DNA of 13,758 bases from positions 1 to 13,758 of the forward strand of contig CAADWC010000116.1 of NCBI GenBank assembly GCA_900752625.1, written 5' to 3'. Of this stretch, positions 1 through 6,120 are shown in pieces (position 1 is the stretch's first letter; the number at the start of each line of letters is the position of its first letter). Below the pieces are notes generated by a model. The model worked only from the letters and a program-made list of their open reading frames with translations, did not search any database and was not told the DNA's origin. This DNA comes from Oscillospiraceae bacterium. GTDB taxonomy: Bacteria > Bacillota > Clostridia > Oscillospirales > Ruminococcaceae. Both the position numbers and the translations under genes were made by a program.

Positions 1-197
1 AACTATACTAATATAAGGATTAATTACCATTAATAACAAAGCTATGAACTCAATTTTAATATGGATGCAATATCTTTTGAATATAAGAACAAATGGCTTT
101 TGATTGTAACGGTAAGGTGATTCCAATGCAGAGATAAAATTAATCAGTTTGCAATAAAGCAATTCTTACAGACAATAAAATAGTGGAGGTATGTAAA
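1..197. other. AT-rich leader region upstream of the small exported protein
   Basis: No reading frame of credible length is visible on either strand. The stretch is very AT-rich and presumably holds the promoter of the gene at 198. A TAAAAT box at 135-140 is the best -10-like element, but no -35 box sits at 16-18 bases from it, so no promoter is called. TTGC..GCAA around 150-162 can form only a tiny hairpin. Confidence 0.4.
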
Positions 198-590
198 ATG
201 AAAAAATTGGGTAAAAGAATCGCAGCTGTTAGCGCTGCAATGGTGGTAGCGGTTAGTATGATGAGTATTGGGGCTGGTGCAGTTACCGATGTCGAATCCG
301 GAAAGCTGTCAGACTACACTGTTAAGGGAAGTTCTACGGTAACGGCAACCACCGGTTCAAGTTCAACAATAACATCAGCGAATACAACAGCGACTGTTAC
401 CGGAACTTATTCATATGTTAATACATCAACTTTATCAACTGGAAAAACTTCTAGATCCAATGGATATATGTATTCCGCATCTGTTAGCTTTAACGCTCCT
501 TCAGGCTGCAGAAGCGTCAAGGAAACCGGTTCACATTCAGTAAGCTATTCATCACAAAAATGGACAGCGTCTACATCGGCAACTTATTGA
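198..590 (+). CDS. Small exported Ser/Thr-rich protein, function unknown
   Basis: A 130-residue protein. The ATG at 198 is chosen over the in-frame GTG at 183 because a perfect GGAGGT lies at 185-190, seven bases ahead. It also gives a clean signal peptide: basic MKKLGKR, a hydrophobic core, and likely cleavage after GAGA near residue 28. The roughly 102-residue mature part is about 45% Ser+Thr (46 counted), carries one Cys (in PSGCRSV), is rich in Tyr and Gly, and ends in Tyr (TSTSATY). Such composition suggests an extended or beta-rich secreted product that may be glycosylated. No catalytic motif is visible. It is followed by a strong hairpin and then two lipoprotein genes on the same strand. 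The Ser/Thr/Lys/Trp-rich C-terminal end loosely recalls lactococcin-972-type bacteriocins. The usual 7-TM partner and ABC ATPase are absent, so I do not name it. The existence of the gene is well supported; its role is not known. Confidence 0.8.
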   Translation: MKKLGKRIAAVSAAMVVAVSMMSIGAGAVTDVESGKLSDYTVKGSSTVTATTGSSSTITSANTTATVTGTYSYVNTSTLSTGKTSRSNGYMYSASVSFNAPSGCRSVKETGSHSVSYSSQKWTASTSATY

Positions 591-604
591 TCTGTGAATA
601 TTCA

Positions 605-640
605 GTAAAAGCATCAAGCATATATGCTTGATGCTTTTAC
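605..640 (+). terminator. Perfect 16-bp hairpin (terminator or attenuator) between the exported protein and its downstream genes
   Basis: The arms GTAAAAGCATCAAGCA (605-620) and TGCTTGATGCTTTTAC (625-640) are exactly complementary around a TATA loop. The outer part carries AAAA/TTTT, so a short U-run closes the 3' arm, but there is no long T-tract after it. It starts 14 bases after the stop at 588-590 and ends 22 bases before the next ATG. This fits a leaky terminator that lets the small protein be made in excess over the lipoproteins, or an mRNA-stabilising stem. That function is inferred. Confidence 0.75.
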
Positions 641-662
641 AAATTTTCAATCGGAGGAGAAT

Positions 663-1865
663 ATGAATATCAGACAACACTTTGCGGCGGTGTTAGGTTC
701 CTTGGCGCTGATCTTTACCGCTTGCAGCTCTGAAAAGCCGGAGGAGAAAAAGACGGATGCCATGAGAGTAAGCATGGACTATACCCAAAGCTTCAGTTTT
801 ACAGACAAAAGCATGACATATCTCGCAAACAACGGTATTCTTCATTTTTATGATATTGACAGCGGATATGATACCGTTATTTGTTCCAAGGCAAACTGTC
901 GTCACGAGGGAGCTTCTTCCTCAAACCCTACGCCCGAATGCGATGGCTATGTAGAGGGTCCCTACACAACCTGTACGGCGATAATAAACGATAATTTGTA
1001 TTTCATTTACACCCCAGATATCAAAAATAACGATTACGCGGGCTTTTCAACTAAAAAGCTTTGCCGCGCAAAAACAGACGGAACAAGCAGAAAAGATATT
1101 GCCGAAATATCAAATGCCCAGTCTGTTTCTTCCGCTTGCTATAATGAAGGATATCTTACTCTGGGATATTCCAACACATTTGACGAAAAAGGAAATGATC
1201 TTGAAAAATCTCAATCGAGTATATGTGCAATTGATCTTACCGACGGAACGGTTATTTCGTCATCTGTAAAAGAAGGATATCAAGGACAGATAAGAAAAAT
1301 ATATTTTTCCGACGACGTCATTACTTATGCTTATTTTTATTTATCCGAGAAGATAGATTATGATGACTGGGACATCGAATCTGATGAATTCTCAGAATAT
1401 ATTAAGAAGATAACTAAAACCGAAATAATTCAGTTTAATATAAGCGATAACAAAGAAAAGGTCATATGGTCGGGCAGCGGAACTTGTGAAAGCATTGATT
1501 TCGGGTATGCCTGCATAGTCGATACAGAGCCTGAGATCATAAGACTTTCGGATATGAAGACATATTCCTTAGGCAGCGAATTTACCGATTGTTCTTTATC
1601 TATTGATGAAGGCGGAGTGATAATTTCCGATTACGCAAAGTCAAAGTACAGCTTTTTTGATTTTAAGACGGAAACTGTAAGGGAGATCGGCATAATATCT
1701 GAAAGCGGCTATATGATAATTACCGCAATTACGGACAATAAAATATTTGTAACTTATACGGAAAAAGGCGATATCGCTTTAGGCTATATAGAAAAAGACG
1801 ATTTTTACAGCGGAAAATTCAGCAGCGTAAAATTTATTAAAAACTATGATGAAGACTTAACTTAG
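663..1865 (+). CDS. Exported lipoprotein, beta-propeller-like, with conserved Cys/His cluster
   Basis: The ATG at 663 is chosen over the in-frame ATG at 624 for two reasons: GGAGGA lies just upstream (653-658), and residues 1-21 then form a lipoprotein signal ending in IFTAC, with Cys21 as the lipidation site. The upstream ATG would also lie inside the hairpin. The 400-residue protein is made of repeated short beta-strand units of the kind 'display value / convert to string' (LHFYDIDSGYD, LYFIYTPD, KLCRAKTDGTSRKDI, SICAIDLTDGTVISS). This pattern is seen in DUF5050-like or WD/PQQ-type propeller lipoproteins of Clostridia. A cluster Cys74-x4-Cys79-x-His81-x11-Cys93 sits between early blades; related clostridial lipoproteins carry a similar CxxxxCxH...C motif that could bind metal or form disulfides. 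It is probably anchored outside the membrane. The next gene begins 13 bases downstream, so the two are likely co-transcribed. Substrate and role are unknown. Confidence 0.75.
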   Translation: MNIRQHFAAVLGSLALIFTACSSEKPEEKKTDAMRVSMDYTQSFSFTDKSMTYLANNGILHFYDIDSGYDTVICSKANCRHEGASSSNPTPECDGYVEGPYTTCTAIINDNLYFIYTPDIKNNDYAGFSTKKLCRAKTDGTSRKDIAEISNAQSVSSACYNEGYLTLGYSNTFDEKGNDLEKSQSSICAIDLTDGTVISSSVKEGYQGQIRKIYFSDDVITYAYFYLSEKIDYDDWDIESDEFSEYIKKITKTEIIQFNISDNKEKVIWSGSGTCESIDFGYACIVDTEPEIIRLSDMKTYSLGSEFTDCSLSIDEGGVIISDYAKSKYSFFDFKTETVREIGIISESGYMIITAITDNKIFVTYTEKGDIALGYIEKDDFYSGKFSSVKFIKNYDEDLT

Positions 1866-1878
1866 AAGGAGAAAAACT

Positions 1879-3258
1879 ATGATAGCGAAAAGACTTGTTT
1901 GCATGGTATGCGTAATGTCGCTTTTTCTTGTATCATGCTCAAAAAATGAAAGCAAAGAATCGACTGAAAGCGAGAAATCGACGCAGGAATCTTCTCTCGG
2001 GTCTTCCGATCATGAGCATACGGAGATCTCTGTTTACACCATGCCGGACGATTATTATGTAGAATGGGCGGTACCCGATGTAGTGAGTATTCTTCCAGAA
2101 AATATCGCGGCTTTTAACAATATGCTTTCTGAAAACGGATATGATTTCGGGCTTAAACTTACTACCCTTAGCTTTGAGGACTATAACAGCGAGCTTAACG
2201 CCATATCCCCTGATATTGCATTTATAGGATTTAACGATGAAAACGTCGATATTTCCACAGAAATAATTTCATCGGGATATTTTGAAAACCTTGACAGCTT
2301 TCTTGAAAACAGTGTGATATATTCGCAGATCTCCCCTGAATTATGGGACTCTGTAAGATTTAACGGCAGTATATATACGATCCCAAACTGCACGGCGCAG
2401 GACGTAGGCGTAAGCGTAGTCTTTGATCTTGACAAAGTCAGCAAAGAAACCGCCGAAAGCTTCAGCGGAGATATTTCCGAACTTAATAATATTCTTGGCG
2501 ACGACGGTATGCTTTTATATCAGTTAAGCGGACTTGATTTTGTATCATATTACGGATATGAATATAAGTCGGGCGTACTTGTTTCACAGAAAGGAGAGGT
2601 TTTAAATCCTTTTGAATGCGGCCACTGCATTGACTGGCTAAAAACAATAAACGGCTTGTACATTGAAAACAAGGCAACAGACGATGTAAGCAAAGACTGG
2701 AGCGTTTGTATTACAAAAGATCTTGAAAGAATTGAAAAGGAAAACACATATATTTATACTGAAAAAGCAATTCTGGGCACAAGATATTCTGCATCTACGG
2801 GAATTTTATCATCTTCCGGAAAAAAAGAAAACGCTTTTAAAATTCTCGAACTTTTACATACTGACAGCGATTTTGCAAATTGCCTTATCTATGGAACTGA
2901 TTTCAAAGAAGAAAACGGATACGCTGTTAATTCCGACGGCGAGATAATAGACGGCTACATTAATAAATTGATCTTTGGTCTTGATGAAAACCTACTGTGG
3001 TCGATGGATTATTTAAAGAAATTTGATTCATACCGGGACAAGATAGATTATTATAATGACAACGTTATTGAATCTCCTGCAATGGATATTCAGATAGAAT
3101 TTGATACTTCTGAAATTTCAGAAATAATGCAAAAAGAAAATGAGCTATGGAAAAGCGGCAGTCTTGAAAATGATATATCAAAAATAAAAGAAGAATTGAA
3201 AAATGCCGATATTCAACAGGTAATTTCGGAGTTTTCAGATAAATTAAACGGAGAGTAA
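1879..3258 (+). CDS. Extracellular solute-binding lipoprotein (family-1-like), no permease nearby
   Basis: A 459-residue protein with a lipoprotein signal ending in FLVSC (Cys20), then a low-complexity Ser/Glu/Lys linker (about 21-45) as in surface-tethered binding proteins. The start follows AGAAGGAG by a normal distance. The body looks like a family-1 ABC solute-binding protein: ISPDIAFIGFN (near 110) resembles the 'PDI' strand, YTIPNC fits the hinge region, SGKKENAFKILELL (near 315-328) matches the 'K-E-A-WKFL' helix, and the C-terminal KEELKNADIQQVISEFSDKL closely resembles the closing helix 'LKxAGIDKVxAExxxQL' of MsmE/LipO-type proteins. No ABC permease or ATPase follows; the next sequence is a recombinase remnant. 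It may act with the propeller lipoprotein, or work with a permease encoded elsewhere. The ligand is unknown; a sugar or peptide is typical of the family. Confidence 0.75.
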   Translation: MIAKRLVCMVCVMSLFLVSCSKNESKESTESEKSTQESSLGSSDHEHTEISVYTMPDDYYVEWAVPDVVSILPENIAAFNNMLSENGYDFGLKLTTLSFEDYNSELNAISPDIAFIGFNDENVDISTEIISSGYFENLDSFLENSVIYSQISPELWDSVRFNGSIYTIPNCTAQDVGVSVVFDLDKVSKETAESFSGDISELNNILGDDGMLLYQLSGLDFVSYYGYEYKSGVLVSQKGEVLNPFECGHCIDWLKTINGLYIENKATDDVSKDWSVCITKDLERIEKENTYIYTEKAILGTRYSASTGILSSSGKKENAFKILELLHTDSDFANCLIYGTDFKEENGYAVNSDGEIIDGYINKLIFGLDENLLWSMDYLKKFDSYRDKIDYYNDNVIESPAMDIQIEFDTSEISEIMQKENELWKSGSLENDISKIKEELKNADIQQVISEFSDKLNGE

Positions 3259-3281
3259 TCTGATCATGAATCTGACTATAG

Positions 3282-3478
3282 GCAAACAATATAACGCAGA
3301 TACTTTACGAAATCTTATCCGAAGTCACAATTTCAGATGTCACTCTAAGATTGTTAGTCAAGCGGATTTTTATTCATCAGAACGATGACATGAGTCTTGA
3401 GTTGACATAAAGTTCGAGACGAACGGTAAGGGTCAGCGTGTTCATATTGAGCCTGAGAATAACTTAAATATCGCATAG
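3282..3478 (+). pseudogene. Decayed C-terminal tail of a probable large serine recombinase
   Basis: No intact frame is present, but a coding remnant can be read. Frame 3282-3407 gives ...LYEILSEVTISDVTLRLLVK followed by RIFIHQNDDMSLELT and then TAA at 3408. Shifting one base (as if a single A were lost near 3408) continues as IKFETNGKGQRVHIEPENN and ends at TAG 3476. The joined tail, a helix ending in 'LLVKRIFIH' and then two strands, has the shape of the extreme C terminus of large serine recombinases and TnpX-type proteins. A strong terminator follows at once, as expected for a real gene end. No N-terminal catalytic part is present upstream, where the lipoprotein gene ends at 3258. The family is inferred from pattern memory only; a transposase tail is an alternative. 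Confidence 0.45.
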
Positions 3479-3488
3479 AAACACAGCG

Positions 3489-3517
3489 AAAGCCGCAGGA
3501 GTGCCTGCGACTTTTTT
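3489..3517 (+). terminator. Rho-independent terminator
   Basis: AAAG-C-CGCAGG, loop AGTG, CCTGCG-A-CTTT, then a run of six T at 3512-3517. The six-pair GC core is extended by AAAG/CTTT across one C-A mismatch. It lies just after the recombinase remnant and would also stop any read-through from the lipoprotein genes. Confidence 0.85.
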
Positions 3518-3785
3518 GCTACATATATGAATGACGCACCAGCTATGGTAGTGAATCACCAAAAAATTGTTCAATCAGCTGGTACATCTGCCTGCATATT
3601 TTTGTTATGTATAAGGTTTTCCAGAGTTTAGCGGCTTGGAGACCTTTTTTACTCAGCCATACAAAAAATACATGAATAAAGATAAAATATAAGTATTAGA
3701 CATCGGAGCAAATCTGCCTTATAATAAAAACAGAAGCATAGCATGAAAGGTATCTTTTAAAAAAAATCAACCCTGCAGATTCGTA
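3518..3785. other. Intergenic region between the terminator and the flavodoxin gene
   Basis: No credible gene on the plus strand. ACCAGCT (3538-3544) and AGCTGGT (3577-3583) form a 7-bp inverted repeat with an inner short TGGT/ACCA stem. On the minus strand an open stretch from 3695 down to a stop at 3543 reads like a possible remnant (it contains KKGLQAAKLWKTLY and QLIEQFFGDSLP) but has no start codon with a ribosome site, and I cannot assign it. Composition becomes GC-richer at the end of this stretch, so a junction between sequences of different origin may lie here. Confidence 0.35.
3696..3725 (+). promoter_or_regulatory. Sigma-A-type promoter for the flavodoxin lipoprotein gene
   Basis: A -35 box TTAGAC (3696-3701) and a perfect -10 box TATAAT (3720-3725) are separated by 18 bases. 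Transcription would start near 3732, about 90 bases before the chosen ATG. Confidence 0.6.
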
Positions 3786-3821
3786 ATGGATTTGCCACAG
3801 GGCAGACAGGAGGCAGTATTA

Positions 3822-4556
3822 ATGAAAAATTTTATTTCTCTTTTTTTAGCAACAGCGTTGGTTTTTTCTCTGGCTGCGTGCGGAGCAAATGAAACCCGAG
3901 AAAGTAATTTTTCCGAAACACCGGGAAACAATTATGCGGTATCTGAGCAGAAAGCACAAAACAACAATTCTTCACAGATGATAACTTCCGGCTCAGGATC
4001 GCCGAGTGAAGAACAGAGCAGCAATATCTTGGTGGCATATTTCACCTGGTCGGACAATGCTATACTGGCGGACGATGTGGACGCGGTTTCTTCCCCAAGC
4101 GTGATTCCGCCGGGAAATGTGCAGCAGCTGGCGGGATGGGTACAGGAGGAGACCGGCGGAGACCTGTTTTCCATCCGTGTGACAGATCCTTATCCCAGTG
4201 ATTGGGACGAATGTCTGGAGCGGGCTAATCAGGAACGGAGCGATAACGCCCGGCCGGTCTTAGCGGAGAATGTGGATAACCTGGATCAGTATGACACAAT
4301 ATTTTTAGGTTATCCCAATTGGTGGTACGGCGTTCCTATGGCGTTGCTCTCCTTTCTGGAACAGAATGACCTTTCCGGCAAACAGGTGTACCTTTTCTGC
4401 TCTCACGGTACCGGCGGTCTTGCCAACAGTGTGGAGCTGATTGCTGAAGCAACTCCACAAGCGGTAATTTCTGATAATATTTTTGATTGCTATGAAGAGG
4501 AAGCTTCTTCCTCCCAGGAAGATATAAAAAACTGGGCAGCCGGACTTGGCTATTGA
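3822..4556 (+). CDS. Flavodoxin-fold lipoprotein
   Basis: The ATG at 3822 is chosen over 3786: AGGAGG at 3808-3813 is eight bases ahead, and the protein then opens with a lipoprotein signal ending in SLAAC (Cys20). It is 244 residues long: signal 1-20, a Ser/Asn/Gln-rich linker to about 67, and a flavodoxin domain 68-244. NILVAYFTWSDNA (68-80) is the first strand and phosphate loop, where flavodoxins more often have S-x-S/T-G-N-T. YDTIFLGYPNWWYGVPM (158-173) and VYLFCSHGTGG (189-199) are the two further FMN-contact strands. This matches the Flavodoxin_4-type lipoproteins of Clostridia, thought to bind FMN and act in extracytoplasmic electron transfer. The replacement of Gly/Thr by Asp/Ala in the P-loop could weaken FMN binding. 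A second lipoprotein starts 18 bases downstream but is cut off. Codon and base use are GC-richer than in the genes before 3258. Confidence 0.85.
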   Translation: MKNFISLFLATALVFSLAACGANETRESNFSETPGNNYAVSEQKAQNNNSSQMITSGSGSPSEEQSSNILVAYFTWSDNAILADDVDAVSSPSVIPPGNVQQLAGWVQEETGGDLFSIRVTDPYPSDWDECLERANQERSDNARPVLAENVDNLDQYDTIFLGYPNWWYGVPMALLSFLEQNDLSGKQVYLFCSHGTGGLANSVELIAEATPQAVISDNIFDCYEEEASSSQEDIKNWAAGLGY

Positions 4557-4574
4557 TGTGAGGAGGTTATAAAC

Positions 4575-4700
4575 ATGAGAAAATTCCTTAAAATATTCTT
4601 TCTGTGCCTACCGTTATTCATTTTTTCTGCTTGTGGAACCGGCAACCAGGAGTCGCTTGTAACATCAATATCCGAACTATCCTCTTCTGACGCGGAGCAA
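4575..4700 (+). pseudogene. 5' fragment of a lipoprotein gene, cut at the junction near 4701
   Basis: A good ribosome site (GAGGAGG, 4560-4566) precedes the ATG at 4575. The product begins with a lipoprotein signal ending in FIFSAC (Cys20) and a Ser/Glu linker. After residue 42 (..SSSDAEQ) the frame enters sequence that belongs to a gene on the other strand and gives only Arg-rich nonsense up to a stop near 4793. The real gene is therefore truncated at about 4701. Paired flavodoxin and cyclophilin-like lipoproteins are common in Clostridia, so the missing body may have been cyclophilin-like; that is a guess from context. Confidence 0.7.
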
Positions 4701-6108
4701 GGGCGATCTCGTCGCCGTCGCTTATTCCATCATCGTCGGTATCGTACTTTAACGGATCTGTGCCGTAAATATTTACTTCATCGCCGTCCGTAAGTCCGTC
4801 GTTATCCGTATCGGGATTAAAAGGCTTTGTGCCGAGTTCAAACTCTCTGATATTGGAAAGTCCGTCACCGTCGCAATCTGCGTCGGCATCCGAAACTCCC
4901 TCCGTTACGGAATCATATACCAATGGGTCTGTACCGAGAATATAGTATTCCTGATAATCTGTCAAATCGTCGCCGTCGGTATCTTCATTATTAATATCTG
5001 TACCGATCTGTTCCTCAATAAAATCAGGCAGACCGTCTTCGTCGCTGTCAATAAATTTAGAGGAATAACCGTCCTGGTTTTTTTCAACATAGAATACGGG
5101 AGACTCCGCAGTCTGATCATCATTTGTTGTTTGGATAATCTTGAAATAGCGCTTATCAAACTCAGTAGTTATAGGGTAAGTATATGAATACTCATCTTCC
5201 AAAATTACAGTGGTAATGAAATCCTTGTTATTATAAGATTCAAGAAGTTCAAATCTGCCGTTTTCAATAGTTGTATACCAGAAAATGTTTAATGCGTTTT
5301 CTTCATTAAGATAATTTGCAAAGCCTGATACTGCAAGATTAATTTCAGGAATATCAATGGATGTAAAATCCTCGTTTACAGTAATTTCAGACATGATAAA
5401 ATTTGTCATTTCCGGAACTACCGCTGACTCCTTTGTTGCTTTAAAACCAAAAACCTTGCTTTCGCCTACTCCGATCGGAGTTGTTGTAATATCGTTTGCA
5501 ACCGTAAATGAATTCTCAAAGGAAGAAATAATCTGCGCATTCCAGATATCGTCTATAACAAAATTTGTATCAAAAGAAAGTCTCCAAGCCTCAAGTGGAT
5601 TTTCACCAAGATTTTTGATTGTAACTGTTCCGGTAAATCCGGTATCCCAGTCGTCGGTCACATCCATGGTTACAATGTAACCCTCTGCCGCTCTTTCCGT
5701 TCTCTGAGAACAAAGCTCGATTGTTTCAGGAAATTCCATATACTCGCCCGAAAGTGTGTAACCGAATCTTACTGACTGTTCCGGCTGAATCTCATAGTTA
5801 TATCCTACATTCTTTACAATATACTTTGTGGAATCGGAACTGTAAACAGTTCCGTTCCACAAGCCGTTTATTTCTCCATGTGCGTCATATTTCAATGCCC
5901 AGTTGAGAATATCTTCCGTTCCGGTATTTTTAATGGTAATCTCCACATTCTGATTACCAACCCAACTGCCCTTTATATCGTACGTAATTTCATAACCGTT
6001 TCCGGTATATGTTCGTGTTGTTCCTTCATCTGCAAATACGTTCATTGGAAAAATGAACGTTGTTGCGAATACAAGGCTTAGCAGTATTGAAATTATTCGT
6101 TTTTTCAT
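4618..6108 (-). CDS. Secreted protein with two CBM2-like modules, FN3-like module and calcium repeats (3' end lost)
   Basis: A 496-codon frame; residues 471-496 are antisense readings across junction J1, so the genuine part is 1-470. Signal peptide 1-26 (cleavage after NVFA). Two CBM2-like carbohydrate-binding modules lie at about 34-124 and 141-230: each has the 'Y-x-I/V-T ... W ... V-T-I-K-N-T/L-G ... W-x-L-x-F/Y-D ... I-x-x-x-W-N' pattern and a late FG strand, with Trp49/70/84 and Trp154/175/189 as the expected aromatic positions. An FN3/Ig-like module spans 255-343. Thrombospondin type 3-like calcium repeats span 353-470 (DSDEDGLPD, DTDGDDLTD, DCDGDGLSN, DTDNDGLTD, DTDDDGISD). No catalytic domain is visible; the family often ends in a further domain, which is missing here. 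The start is certain: AGGAGG at 6120-6115, six bases before the ATG. The gene lies 12 bases after the stop of the large gene upstream, so the two form one operon. Probable role: cell-surface binding of plant or host polysaccharide. Confidence 0.8.
   Translation of the reverse strand: MKKRIISILLSLVFATTFIFPMNVFADEGTTRTYTGNGYEITYDIKGSWVGNQNVEITIKNTGTEDILNWALKYDAHGEINGLWNGTVYSSDSTKYIVKNVGYNYEIQPEQSVRFGYTLSGEYMEFPETIELCSQRTERAAEGYIVTMDVTDDWDTGFTGTVTIKNLGENPLEAWRLSFDTNFVIDDIWNAQIISSFENSFTVANDITTTPIGVGESKVFGFKATKESAVVPEMTNFIMSEITVNEDFTSIDIPEINLAVSGFANYLNEENALNIFWYTTIENGRFELLESYNNKDFITTVILEDEYSYTYPITTEFDKRYFKIIQTTNDDQTAESPVFYVEKNQDGYSSKFIDSDEDGLPDFIEEQIGTDINNEDTDGDDLTDYQEYYILGTDPLVYDSVTEGVSDADADCDGDGLSNIREFELGTKPFNPDTDNDGLTDGDEVNIYGTDPLKYDTDDDGISDGDEIALAPRQKRIVRILMLQATPGCRFHKQKK
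4701..4701. other. Sequence junction (breakpoint) J1
   Basis: Two genes on opposite strands lose their sense at the same point. To the left, the plus-strand lipoprotein reads normally to Gln42 (codon 4698-4700). To the right, the minus-strand calcium-repeat protein reads normally to Leu470 (codon 4701-4699) and then runs antisense through the lipoprotein. The uncertainty is a few bases. No insertion-sequence end, inverted repeat or obvious target duplication is visible, only a few bases of possible microhomology. Confidence 0.75.
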
Positions 6109-6120
6109 GCTGTGCCTCCT

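Noticed and set aside
198..590. Lactococcin-972-like bacteriocin
   Set aside because: Only a loose resemblance at the C-terminal end; the typical 7-TM immunity-type protein and ABC ATPase are missing.
3266..3478. An ATG frame with two in-frame TGA codons (3386, 3398), which might suggest selenocysteine recoding
   Set aside because: The other frame (3282-3407) gives a far more protein-like reading that joins the same 3' end with one base shift, so decay of a recombinase gene explains it better; no SECIS-like hairpin was noted.
3543..3695. Minus-strand open stretch with transposase-like feel
   Set aside because: No start codon with ribosome site, short, AT-rich and unassignable; kept only as a note in the intergenic entry.
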